DNA of 60,000 nucleotides from Apostichopus japonicus (lineage: Eukaryota; Echinodermata; Holothuroidea; Aspidochirotida; Stichopodidae), in assembly GCF_037975245.1 (NCBI RefSeq), contig NC_092575.1:20661841-20721840 (forward strand). Direction: 5' to 3'. The notes under the pieces are model-generated. The model was not told the origin of the DNA and did no database searches. It saw nothing but the letters and a program-made list of their open reading frames with translations. This document shows positions 35,901 to 45,794 of this stretch, one piece after another. The position numbers were made by a program, and so were the translations under genes. The first letter of the stretch is position 1; each line of letters starts with the position of its first letter.

Positions 35901-37703
35901 TTTATCCGTTTACGGTTGTATGGTTTTATCCTTGCCAACTCTGAACATCAATTACCATTCACCAATTCTTCCTGACATCTCACCCCATTCATTGCGACTA
36001 ACATTTTGATTCATTGCGGAATTAGTTTATTCGAATAAGTGGTATGATTAGCTAAATTATAAATTGTTTGAAGAAGCTGATTTTATCTGTGATATGTGTA
36101 TAATGTTAGTTTTAAATCATAGAATTTGGGACACTGGTATGTTCGAAGTTTCAACCAATCAGTTGGACTCAAATGGAACAACTCAGATGAATAGAATTAA
36201 GAAAGAAAAAAAATAGAGAAATGTTTATCTTTACTCTACTTATAACTTGCTAAGTATCATAAGCATTCAATATACAAGACTAGCAGTATACACGACTAGT
36301 ATATTGACCAACGAGCAGTTAGCTTTCCCTTGTTAGAAAATAATAATGCTGTCCTTCAGATATGAAGCAGATCATCATTTGAGAATACTGCAGCATAAAG
36401 TTGCATTGTAGTGGAAGATGTGAAAATTTAAGTTCACCTGCCACCCGGCCAGAATATTTAGGCTCAAAAGTCTCCTCAAATGCAAAAATATGAAAAAATG
36501 ATCTTGCAATCTTACTGGTAGGAATGAGGCTATGCACCTTTAATATGAGCCATTTTGTACCAGAAAACTTTATAAAACGTGCACACCTTACTGCTCCCTT
36601 CACTGCTGCCGCATCTCATTAAAGAGTCACCGATGAACTTTGACTCGAAAATATTCGTCAAGGATTCCCCTCCTAGTTGATGGCATTGTTAATTTATATT
36701 GTATTTTTTTGGGGGGGATCATGACTAATGCATATTCATGAGCCAATGAATCACCATTAACATGCATCTTATTCACAGCTGTAGCATCACAGTACAACTT
36801 AATTTTTGCAGTGCATTCAATACTAATACATATTCATAAGCTTGTTATAAAATGCATCTTTTTACAGCCTCACAGTTGTCACCGTCAAAATGCCCTTATT
36901 AACTTGTTGGCCGATTGCAGGCATGTTCAAGCAGATTTTTGCACAGTAAATGAAAAAAACAAAGACCATTATTTGTATTATATGGAATATTTAGAAATCT
37001 ATTTTGTTTTCCAAGTTTCAATCTATTGACTGAAAGATACACTGCACATTGTCTGCTGGAAATATGTCAAAAAGTTGATTTTTCGTTATAATACTAAAGA
37101 ATGCACTACTTTTGCTAATGTAATCTGTAGAACTACAAATAGAATGACAAACAGAGTAATGGTTGGATTTTGGGATTAGGATAATACTCATACTGGATCA
37201 AATAAGGATAATCCAGATTTTACAGTACTATAGAGAATTGAAATTGTACCCCAATATGCTAGAATATCAAATAGTGGTCACTCATGTTACAACCCTTCAA
37301 GAAGTATTATCTTTACACTGTTCTGCTGGACCTTATATCCCCTCGCTGAGATTTTCACCTCAGCGTGATGGAATTAATTTGTAGAATCAGAACTTCCAGG
37401 AAGGGTGCTTGCTAAACTTATTAGAGGCTACAAATACTTGACCTTGAAGTAATACAGGGCTCCCCCCATTGTTTTAAAGTACACTCAGTCATAGATAGCT
37501 GTGTGTATCGGTCAGACCGAGCTAGCTCTGAAGGTATCTTTGTCTGGTCATCTTTCAGTGCTCGCAAGTTACCAATTCCATACAACCGACCGTCTGCCAG
37601 CTGTGGTTATTCTTCCGACTCACAGATGTCTACCAGCAGCAGAAGTAGATCACGGTCAGCCACCCGGTCTAGGCACAGTTCTGGAGAATCTTCCCAAAAA
37701 TGA
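10424..37703 (+). CDS. Srrm234: Srrm2/3/4-type splicing factor, eMIC-containing isoform (427 aa)
   Basis: Coding exons: 10424-10662, 11264-11368, 12006-12167, 13120-13188, 13880-13948, 27251-27283, 28413-28493, 29601-29735, 30312-30380, 31028-31204, 37559-37703. All borders are GT/AG and every intron is phase 2. Residues 1-27 are the conserved Cwc21/SRRM N-terminus (MYNGVGL, RGSGTNGFVQRN), which docks on the spliceosome near the exon. Residues about 55-112 are the cwf21 helical hairpin (HERKRQVEIKC, EEQG...KVSAFRKML). Then comes VSETHQLA...AFGISDTYVDGSSFDP (116-155). A Lys/Arg/Ser-rich middle follows (about 180-365) with poly-Lys and SR dipeptides. The end RRDSPSFLDRRRIT plus SARKLPIPYNRP (to about residue 391) matches the eMIC signature of SRRM3/4 as I remember it, followed by a Ser/Arg tail. 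The symbol Srrm234 is the name used for the single non-vertebrate gene. Vertebrate SRRM2 is far longer, so this is the compact ancestral form. Confidence 0.85.
15411..15662. mobile_element. hAT-like MITE, 252 bp
   Basis: Begins CAGGGGTTCTCAA and ends TTGATAACTCCTG, which is the reverse complement of the start at 10 of 13 positions. The CAGGGGTTCTCAA..GG(A)CC start followed by TGCAGGCC is typical of Charlie-like hAT ends. The flanking 8-mers (gtttatac, gtataaca) no longer match well, so the insertion is old or the ends are slightly misplaced. Confidence 0.55.
16050..16265 (-). repeat. Dispersed repeat, copy A
   Basis: The reverse complement of 16060-16200 matches 53600-53730. Shared words are ccaaatctgctgttc, agtgtacatat, and ttctttgttactttg followed by tacatt. 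The identity of the family is unknown. Copy B lies in an RFC2 intron in the opposite orientation. Confidence 0.6.
19422..19508. repeat. G-rich minisatellite, 20-bp unit, ~3-4 copies
   Basis: The unit ggttggggtgagggaaggt recurs with small changes inside the long SRRM intron. The G-rich sense strand could form a G-quadruplex-like structure in pre-mRNA, but nothing in the sequence proves a role. Confidence 0.75.
24625..24657 (+). CDS. Srrm234: Candidate cassette microexon (33 nt) of the SRRM gene
   Basis: Lies alone in the 13.3 kb intron. Acceptor tgcctttag ends at 24624 and donor ag|gtactc begins at 24658. The length is 33 nt and both borders are phase 2, exactly as in neighbouring exons, so inclusion would insert 11 residues reading SGRRHRRRHKR after the first completed codon. 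This fits the basic middle of the protein. A perfect TACTAAC branch point is at 24577-24583, followed by a pyrimidine tract. A TGC lies at 24616-24618, seven bases before the exon, where SRRM3/4-dependent microexons carry their UGC enhancer. The donor is weak, as expected for a regulated exon. A chance match cannot be excluded without RNA. Confidence 0.5.
25738..26190. repeat. Tandem repeat, 106-111-bp unit, ~4.3 copies
   Basis: The phrase tctacttac recurs at 25738, 25845, 25951, 26062 and 26170. Each unit also holds gatgtttcagtgagatct, agtccatac and gcatacttctgctgctcatg. Every unit carries a ttcag that could mimic a splice acceptor; no matching donor in frame was seen. It lies 1 kb upstream of the next coding exon. 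Confidence 0.85.
26629..26725 (+). mobile_element. tRNA-derived SINE, 5'-truncated copy
   Basis: Carries a perfect B box (ggttcgaatcc, 26641-26651) followed by ggaggctgaaag, a T-run and the same 3' body as the fuller copy 370 bp downstream. The A-box half is missing. Confidence 0.7.
26964..27147 (+). mobile_element. tRNA-derived SINE followed by (TA)n
   Basis: The tRNA-like head has an A box tagcctagtgg (26970-26980) and a B box ggttcgaatcc (27014-27024). The body gctgaaagttttttcactg runs into a long AT dinucleotide tract (27099-27147). The acceptor-stem halves do not pair (gcgtcca versus tagaggc), so this is a SINE head and not a working tRNA gene. Confidence 0.8.
27343..28008. mobile_element. 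hAT MITE (~650 bp) with perfect 8-bp target duplication
   Basis: The element 27351-28000 starts TAGTGATGGGAAT and ends ATTCCCATCACTA, exact inverted repeats. It is flanked on both sides by ccatttgc (27343-27350 and 28001-28008). The 8-bp duplication and the terminal sequence are diagnostic of hAT transposons. No transposase frame is present, so it is non-autonomous. It sits in the SRRM intron just after the 33-nt exon 27251-27283. A lone similar end (tagtgatgggaatcac) occurs at about 18924. Confidence 0.9.
29945..30095. repeat. 24-bp minisatellite, ~6 copies, in an SRRM intron
   Basis: Unit of the type aggtttccataggaacatcc with a 24-bp period and point differences. Because 24 is a multiple of three, it stays open in translation, but it has no exon borders and the SRRM frame skips it. 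Confidence 0.85.
30515..30825 (+). mobile_element. tRNA-derived SINE in an SRRM intron
   Basis: A box tggccaagagg (30527-30537) and B box ggttcgatacc (30590-30600) have normal pol III spacing. The body ends in a (TTA)n tail at about 30799-30818. It lies between the coding exons at 30312 and 31028. Confidence 0.8.
32966..37558 (+). other. Srrm234: 3'UTR of the short SRRM isoform / terminal intron of the eMIC isoform
   Basis: For the short form this is downstream noncoding sequence; for the eMIC form it is part of the 6.35 kb last intron (31205-37558). AT-rich, with many T-runs and no other gene. A weak internal duplication lies near 36722-36870 (actaatgcatattcat/actaatacatattcat). Cleavage between the two terminal exons is expected to compete with splicing to 37559; no single poly(A) signal stands out. 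Confidence 0.55.
37250..37400. repeat. Dispersed repeat with partial match near 42705-42865
   Basis: Shared order of words: ccccaat..atgctagaa, tcaaata..gtggtcactcatg, then cagaac(tt/ct)cc. A third trace (attaaagagtcaccgatg) is at about 36618, matching attaaagagtcatcgat at 42690. Family unknown. Confidence 0.45.
37559..37703 (+). CDS. Srrm234: Alternative last exon completing the eMIC domain
   Basis: The acceptor tctttcag ends at 37558. The exon starts TGCTCGCAAG and, joined to the ag left by exon 31028-31204, reads S-ARKLPIPYNRPSASCGYSS, then a short RS tail ending GESSQK and TGA at 37701. The join ...RRRIT|SARK.PIPY.RP falls inside the eMIC core, so the domain exists only if the 6.35 kb intron is removed and the 32869 exon is skipped. 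From memory, vertebrate SRRM4 has a second K/R and two Tyr where this copy has L and YN; otherwise the core is conserved. The 3'UTR may run to an AATAAA at about 38850. Confidence 0.85.
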
Positions 37704-40700
37704 CATCGATAGAACCCAGTTAAGCAGGGTTTTTTTGGAAAAAGGAATAGAAATTACAGCCACCACCTACTACTACTTACTGCCGATGCTTCGATCATCG
37801 TAATGGGTGCGCAGCTTGTATTTTTCTTGAACTTTTAAAACTTACGTCTGGGAATTGACTTCAAAGAACATTGTGCAATTATTACTATAACAAACATACT
37901 GATCTATTTATTGTAAAGGAGTGTGTATTAAGCCATCAATTTATGTCCCAGTCCTCGTTATACTTTCCCCCCACCTCATTTTATTCTCTTTTGTAGCATT
38001 TGGTACATTCACAAGTTAAGTTACTATAGCAAGGTCATATTATCAAATAATGGACCAAATTGAACTAACATCAAGATTAACTTTCAGAACAAAGTTTGCC
38101 ATTTTGTTTGTCTATACGCTTATTTATGATCGGTACTGAATATTCATCAATGTCTGTGATATATCTGTGATATATTGCCGACGAAATCTGTAACTGATAG
38201 TTGGAAAGTTTTGGGGCAAGCCTAGAACGAAAATGCTATTCTCTTCGTTTGATCTAACCAACTGTTTGATGATCTGTATCACTGTAAAATCAAGGGAACA
38301 AGTGTGCATGGAAGTTTGTGGCCTTTATAAGAACGACAGCATCGGGTCAGAAAAGTTTAACACACAAGCAGTCGTGTAATTGTTTCTGGAAAAAGTTTGT
38401 CCTTTTTGTCTGTTGGTTTGTTTGTATGCCATGGAACTACAGTAAAGAATGAAATAAGCATACATTGTAAAGCAAACCGAATCTTATTATTTCAATAGAC
38501 AAAAGGTTATATATTTGGTTTGATATTTTGTGTAACATGCAATGTCATTTGATTTTCTAAATATATTTAACATTGTGTTAATTTAATGTAATGTCATCAG
38601 TTTGCATCGGTTAGGGGAAAAATGCTTTCTTGAAAATATAAATAAGTATTCAAATGACATATATTAAAAATGTAGCATTTTTCATATTTGCCAAAGTGAC
38701 AGAAGAAACTTAGAAATCAACTCTTCTGAAGTAGAGGTTATTTTCAGAACAAGTGGAGGAGGTTTAAGGGAATTGTCCATTTGTGATATTGTTGCCTTCT
38801 AAAGAGCACAAGAGTTCATAATGTTATCATGATTCTTGGTGAAAAGGGAATAAAATGTAACCTTTTTGGTGGCTACTTGAAGAATGTTTTCTTGATCATT
38901 ATTTACTGAATTTTTAAGCTATTGACACAAGGTCTTTGTCAAGTGGAGGGTTTACAAGTTGAAAGGGAGGTTTCTGCCTAGCATGGGATTTGAATCAGTT
39001 ATGTTTGGAAAACAGGCTCTGCACTCTGTTGGTTAATACATAGTTGTCGATTAAATGCCGAATAAGTTTGATTAGGTTGAAGAGAAATGAACAAACAGAT
39101 CTTTTTTCTCTTTGGCAACTTAGTCATTTTTTCTGGACAGTACATTTTTCTTCTTTTTTTTTTTACTTCGTGATTCATATGTAAATAAATATTAAACTGA
39201 ATTTTCATGGTCCTTTCTTTTTTGATTTAGTGTCTTTAGACCGATAAGTAGTAGCGGTGTTAACCTATCCAGCTATATGGTGCTGTGCTCTGGTACTTCT
39301 GCATATCCTACTTTATGTGTGGCTCTGGATCCCACCAGGGCTTGAAATATTTCCAAGAGAACTGTAATCCTTCTTTCCGACATGTAATTTTGAACTTTAG
39401 ACCGCTACTAGAGAACGAGAAACTTCAGCGAATGTTAGAGATACTGGGAACAAATTTGCCCCCTGAACCTCCCCCAGGGCTTTGTAATACATTCCAGATA
39501 AATTGAATCCCTCGCCCTTCAATGTACTTTTGTGCTTTAAACTCACTACAAGGGATCCAGAAATATCTAAACCTGCAGTTCACTGGGTGTAGCCCCCTAG
39601 TCCGCCACTTGGATTTATAAAAACATTCTAGAGAATTTTATTTTTGGTGTATAAACTTCAAGAGAGAACAAGAAATGTCTACAAAAGCAGCTTCTGGCGG
39701 CTTTGCCCAGTTCCCTGTACTACCAGCCAATAATTGCAGCTGTATATATAGAAGATCCAGCTTTTGTTGCACTAAACTCACTCTAGACCCAAGAAAAAAT
39801 GGCGAATGTACGCTCCCATGTGTACGTTTTGAAAATCACTACGAACTAATGTGTAACCTATCATTTGCTGTACGTACCATATACAGCTTGCCTTCATAGC
39901 CGTTACAGCCCAAAGTACTCATCTTTGACGTTTATGATCTGTGATGGTATGCCCAATACATGAATAGTGATGTAATGCATAATTCACCCACGGAATACAT
40001 GTACCGCGCTATCTTTGTTATCAGGAAAGCTGTATCTTTTAACCCTTTCCCTGACGTTTTTTTGTAAACGGAGCATACCCAAAATAACTAGAAATGTAGT
40101 TACTGTGTGTGACTCGGTAATTACCCTCTCTGTGAGGTTATATTTTGTATTAGTTGTGGTGGATGTTACTGCTGAGGGTTTACTTCAAAAAGCGGGTTGC
40201 CCAACCATTTGAAATGATTCTTGTAGTAGCAGTTTGATTGTGTAAGTTACACTTTGAGTGAATATCGGCTATGTAATTCAACAATTGCATACTTTGGATG
40301 AATATATCGGTTATCGGTTTGGCATTCTTAGACCTAGCGGTCTGTGCTTAGTCTGTATACCATTTGTGCACTTTTCTAATCTCTATGCGGTGTGTAAGTT
40401 TAGGCCTTTACAAACTGAAGATTTCACTGATTTGCAATATTATGGCAGATTCACTCACGCTAATTATGCGTGCACATGTATAAACTTAGCCCACTTTCGC
40501 TCCATTCGCCGCGATTTGATCTAGGTGCTCGACCGACCATATATTGTCCTCATCCTTTGGCCTTTTTGGCGTTCAATAGATTTTCTTTACATGGACGGAT
40601 ATTACCATCCCAGTGGAGAGGCCCGCGAATTTCCGAACTGATATTCACTCTTTCCTCAAAGGATCGATCTGAACTGTCGCATCATCATATTTGACGACTA

Positions 40701-42059
40701 GGAGACTTGAAGGTGATTTTTATGTGTTATTCGAGTAACAATCAGACATTTGATCTTAGCTGTTACCATTGCTTCAATGACGATACGAACTATGATTAGT
40801 CCTGGTACTTGTGGTAGTGCAAAGGTTGTTACTAGTCCCACAGGAAGACTACATCGCGTAACTGTAGGCCTGATGTACATATTGATTGGTTGAGTGACAT
40901 TCAAGTTTGAAACATTGTACTTCTCGTTCTATGAACAGGATATATCGTTGGGGCTTACGCAGGAGATATCAAGAAACAGTAAATGAATACAATACTTACT
41001 AGGCACAGTTTGCAAATTGTTCCTACAGCCAGTAACGTTAGGCTACATCATATATGCAACTTCTGCATACGAGTGTACATTGCCCTGCCAAACATTAGTC
41101 TGGCCTACTGTAGGCTAAGCCTAACAGTAACACTACACAGTAGCAACAGTGCCAACCTTGCATTTACAGAGCCGCTACAGTAACCTTGGTTTAGGCATAG
41201 TTTGACAGAACTGTGAAACTGAAGTAGACTAGGCCTAAGTTAAGCAATTAAAGTAATTTAAAGTGACCAGACGTTTCCAATTTCCAGGGACAATCCCCTG
41301 ATTTCATGTACAGTCCTCTGAATAAAACTGCCCTAGGCCTAGACCCTATGTCCCCGAAATAAAGGCCTATTCAAATTTGAAGAAAAGGCTTACAACCACA
41401 AGCATAAAGTTAATTCACATGTTGATAATGGAAGCCAGATCACTGAATAGTTTCATAGCTTGTACTGTTACACTTGGTGAGTAGTAATAAGACTTCCAGT
41501 ACCTTCAATTTTGTGTGGCATTGGACATTTATTTTGGGCAAAACACTTGTTTCTGGATGAGGTGTTCTAAACTTGGGCTTTCTTTGACCAACATTGTTGA
41601 AACATAAACTCTCTAATGTACAGTGTACAGTAGGTACTGGATACCGATCCTTATTGTCAACATGGGGATGGGGTGTCAACATATGCCCAGATTTCCTGGA
41701 AAATATGTTAACCTTAAAATAATGCATACATCACCTATTAACTCATGTTATTAAATGTACTTAATAATATAGTTATATGCTATTTAGCAAACCTACATAT
41801 CCCACTTAGCAGCAGAATATGATGGCCCTAATATGGTGTCCCTTATCAAGTTCAAAGCATCACTACAAATAGTTCTCACTATTGTGCACATATTTTATTC
41901 TTTGAATATCTCAAAATGAGATACATGATAATCCTTACATTACAAGAGCCTTCACCTGGCAGACAACAGTCTGATAATATTACTGCGAAAATTGTGAGGC
42001 TCTATTGGACGGACAAACCAGACACTCAGCAGTATTTGTCCTCTTTTATTTTGTTACAG
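37704..42059. other. Intergenic spacer between the SRRM and CENP-Q-like genes
   Basis: Probable SRRM 3'UTR at the left. The rest is AT-rich with many short open frames that lack family features. A partial transposon end resembling that in RFC2 intron 1 lies at 41255-41380 (agtgaccagacg, tccagggacaatccc). The 5'UTR exon of the next gene should be somewhere in 40.9-42.0 kb but cannot be placed. Confidence 0.5.
41255..41380 (+). mobile_element. Fragment of a TAAGGTGACC-type MITE
   Basis: Sequence aaagtgaccagacgtttcc, then agggacaatcccctgatt resembles the left end of the element at 56422 in RFC2 intron 1. No matching right end was found. Confidence 0.45.
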
Positions 42060-42108
42060 ACAGCAAGCTGTGAACTACAACAAGCCATTCCTGTTACTTC
42101 ACCCAAAA

Positions 42109-45100
42109 ATGCCTAAAAAGAATTCCAAGAAAGGAAATAAGTCAGATTCACCTCGTCCAGCTGAAAGAAGCAGCGAATCAATGGATGCAGGTAGTACAGT
42201 ACCAATCATTGTACAAATAAAAGAAAAATTAGTAAAACGTCTAGTTTATATTAAATTTTTACAGTTCTTCTCTTCCCTTTCAACATTAAATAACCTTTGA
42301 TTCATTTATCCAGTTCTTTAATTTACAGGAATACTTTGTGTATTTGTTATTCATTTTGTGTGGCTTTTGGGAATATTTGATCTGGCATCACATACGTAGC
42401 AAAATGCCATAACACTAAGTGCAAAGAGTCACAACAGTTTTGAACACAAGAACCATAGTATTTAAGAAGACACAGCCAATAAACTAGTATGCAAAGTTTG
42501 ACTGACCAGTAAGTTATTCCCCTCAGCTGTAAAAGGTTTTTTATACCATTGCAGCGTGATCTGTTTTGGTATACTTTGCAAGTGTATATAGATTGAAAGA
42601 GCATTACACAATCAAAAATTTATGAAAGGGTTCAAAAAGAGAGAAAGGGTGTGTATATATGTGTCAACAGAAGCAACGTTGGATACTTATTAAAGAGTCA
42701 TCGATATCCTCCCCAATTATGCTAGAAAGTCAAATATTAAGTGGTCACTCATGATGAAACTTCACCCTCAATGGATATTCCCTCATTTATCCATTTCACA
42801 TTTTTATTTGTCTAAGTGAGCATTCCTTAATATTCTCTGAAGAAAATATGAGAGTCAGAACCTCCTGAAAAGTACTGTTGAAAAGTTTTTACTACTCAAA
42901 TATGAAAATGTTGAATGTTGTGATGCCACTTGATGTGCTATTTAACGTGCCACTTAATGAATCGTTTGATGAGTCAGATGACTTGCCACTTGGTGCTGTT
43001 GCATCACATAGTTCAGTCATTTGTAATCTTCTTCTCTTAATACACCCGAGGTTTGCACAGTAAGCTGGAGTCACAGTCTCGAAAACTGTTGCAAAAAGTG
43101 ACAGATAAAAGAAAAGCCAGATGGAAGCCGCTCTCCAAAGAGTTGATTAATTTAGTGTTGCAGAGTATTGAAGAGAACAAGCTGTGAGTATATTGTGATT
43201 GAAGACTGGTATCATGTACTATGTACAACCAAACTACTCAAACCTGAGTACTAGTCTCAGACTAGCAACAAACTATAGAGTTAATCAAACTCTACCCTTA
43301 GCTCTGGATTCTGTTCAGAAAGATTATTATCATCATAACTAGTAAGTAGAATGGTTTACTAGTGGTGTAAAATACATAAAAACAGGGATATCACACAATT
43401 TGAAGTAGTAGTGGAGGAGTAGTGACCAGACTAGCTCTGGTATGTGTACAGAAGCATATTATAATCATAACTAGTAACTAGAGTGGTTATTGTAGCTGTG
43501 TACAATACATAAGAACAGCAATACCACACAGTTTGAAGTAGTAGTGGGGGAGTAGTGACCAGACTACAGTAGCTCTGGAATGTGTTCAGAAGCATATTAT
43601 TGTCCAAACTGTGGTGTTACTGTTAACGTTGTGGTGTACGATAGTTTTGTATAGCAATATCACCCAACAATATAACTCTCCTTTTCATCTAATTTCAGAT
43701 CTGCCTGTGAACAATTAAACAAATCGGACAGGAAGTTTATTTCAGAGCATTTTGCAGATTTAACATCAAGGTGAGGATTGATTTGTTTATGACATCACAG
43801 AGTAGGTAATAAAATATTAGTCTGGCATTTTGAATGCCAAAGATGACAAATTAGGCATTTTCCAAATTTTTTTGCCCTGAGGAAAATGAAATGTCTAGCC
43901 AAGCAGTATTTCGGCAAGTTTTTTAATTGGCCTACCAGTTTAAGCGAAAGTTGTTAAATTTCCACAATGAACATTGATTTCTACCATTTCATGTCGTTCG
44001 GTCTGACTCAGGACGTACAGGTTGGTAAAAAAATTGGATTTTTTTACCATGTTTCACTCCCTAATTGTTCATCTAACAGACCCCAATTACAACTGTGAAT
44101 CCACTCAATAATTCCTATCCATGTACAGGGTCAACTGTAAAATAATAGCAAATTCGTGTTTGGTATTTTATTCCCCCGATTTGGCCACCAGTTTGGCCGG
44201 TCGTGTCACAGAAAGACCAGCAACCCTGTGTGTACACAGTTATATCCATCCATGTAACATCTTGTAATACAAGTATACAACATCATCCATTGAAACAAAG
44301 CATAATTGTGATTTCTTATATATATATAGCATATGATCTATATTGAAGTGTGCATTGAGTAAAGCGTTACACACATAACTGGGTGAATGTAGAATCGTCA
44401 TGCATATTTGGGAGCTGTTAAATATGACGTCAGGTCGATTGCAAGTGTGCAATGAATGAGCATATCTAGAAAGAACTTTTATATTTTTTAACTACTTTCT
44501 TACTTCTGCCATTACAGACTTGAAGAGACTTGCACAGAGTGTTTAGCACCTCCTGGAACAGCAGACACCACCATGTTGAGGCCTGCTCTGGTAAGAAAGT
44601 ACAATGTCTGACTTTAATAAACAAGCCTTTCAAGTATAAATCACTTGAGTAGAGTTTTCACTCAAGCTTTGAGCTCATTAAATTCATTTAATATTTCATG
44701 GTTAATAAAATGGGAAGATGAAAAAAGTAAGATTCGTTCCTTGACAGCCCTTCTCTCCACACTCAGTTCTTAAAAACCCTGTTTTGCAGTTATATTAGAA
44801 TGTTGCCTCTGCTTTTTTTAAGTTCTATGTTTTGACTGAATCCCTCCCTTCCCCACTTTCTGCAACCTCTAAATCTTTCAGAGGCCACTCTGGTGTATCT
44901 CCTATTCTATGCTATCTGCTGGTTCAAGTAAGCCTGGCCTAAGACATGCATTTGCAAAACAGAAAGGAAGGATTTGGTGAGAATCAAGTTTAAGTTGTGT
45001 CCAGGTAATTTCACAACACTCGTTGAGGTTGGAGGGATGTACAATCATTATCCATTGTATGGTGCTACTGTTAGACAGGAGAAACAGTGTTATAATTAAA

Positions 45101-45794
45101 TCATTATTTTTTTATTATTTATATTTGCCTTTAACATTTTGTTTTTCATTCATAGACTCGTCACACTGCATCACTAAATGAAAGTCAACAAAATTTAAAA
45201 CAGTTGGAGATGAATATTTCAAAGCTAAAAAAGTAAGTTCATTTGTGTCACCTTAATTTTAATTAGAAAGGAGTATTTAATTATCCATTGTATTAATTAA
45301 TATCCTCTGTTCTGACTGGTATGCGATGACAGGCCAGCGGTCTTATATTCTGAATGTTATGAAAACCATAGTGTGACATATTTGTTGAGATTTGTTTTAG
45401 TTTAGTGAATTCCAAGGTTAGGCAGTCTGCATAAGCTCATTTGTTCTGTATAAAGTGACAGATATATTCTCTCATGCTAGATGTTTGTATTATTTTATTT
45501 TTAATGAACTATGCCATTTAGCACAATGGTCTTGTGTTAGCCCCTACCCCTTCCCCCCACCCCACTGCCTCAGTAGTTACTTGTTTGTGACTTACTTGAG
45601 TTGAGCCTGCTCTATTCTGTAGGGTTGAATTGTAAAAGAAAATAAACTCAGAATGATATTAATTGGATTCTTAACCTAGTTATTCTATTTTAACGACAAG
45701 GATACATATCTTTATGTTTCATATCGTCCGAATGTTTTCTTTCTTCAGAATTATTACGAAAAAGGAAGAAGAGCTGGAAGCTTTGGAAAGATGA
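42109..45794 (+). CDS. CENP-Q-like small coiled-coil protein (6 exons, 160 aa), tentative
   Basis: Exons 42109-42190, 43051-43183, 43699-43770, 44518-44590, 45156-45232, 45749-45794 give 483 nt in one frame with TGA. The product has a Lys/Ser-rich N-terminus (1-28), then DKRKARWKPLSKELINLVLQ (46-65) and a helical stretch with a Leu/Cys/Pro-Pro segment (about 98-110). It ends in a charged coiled coil of about 40 residues ending EEELEALER. The KRK..W.PLSK motif followed by helices and a C..L.PP stretch recalls CENP-Q of the inner kinetochore (COMA) complex, though vertebrate CENP-Q is longer (about 270 aa) with a longer C-terminus. The acceptor of exon 2 (cacccgag) is poor in pyrimidines, the weakest point of the model. 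The ATG follows an acceptor at 42059, so there is an upstream noncoding exon. Another coiled-coil protein cannot be excluded. Confidence 0.55.
43310..43665. repeat. Tandem repeat, ~131-134-bp unit, ~2.5 copies
   Basis: Units beginning tgt(t/a)cagaa at about 43311, 43447 and 43583 share ataatcataactagtaa, gaagtagtagtgg and gagtagtgaccagact. It fills most of the intron between the second and third coding exons of the CENP-Q-like gene. Confidence 0.8.

Noticed and set aside
42892-43074. Minus-strand Ser-rich frame opposite the CENP-Q-like exon
   Set aside because: No homology or splice logic; the plus strand carries the exon.
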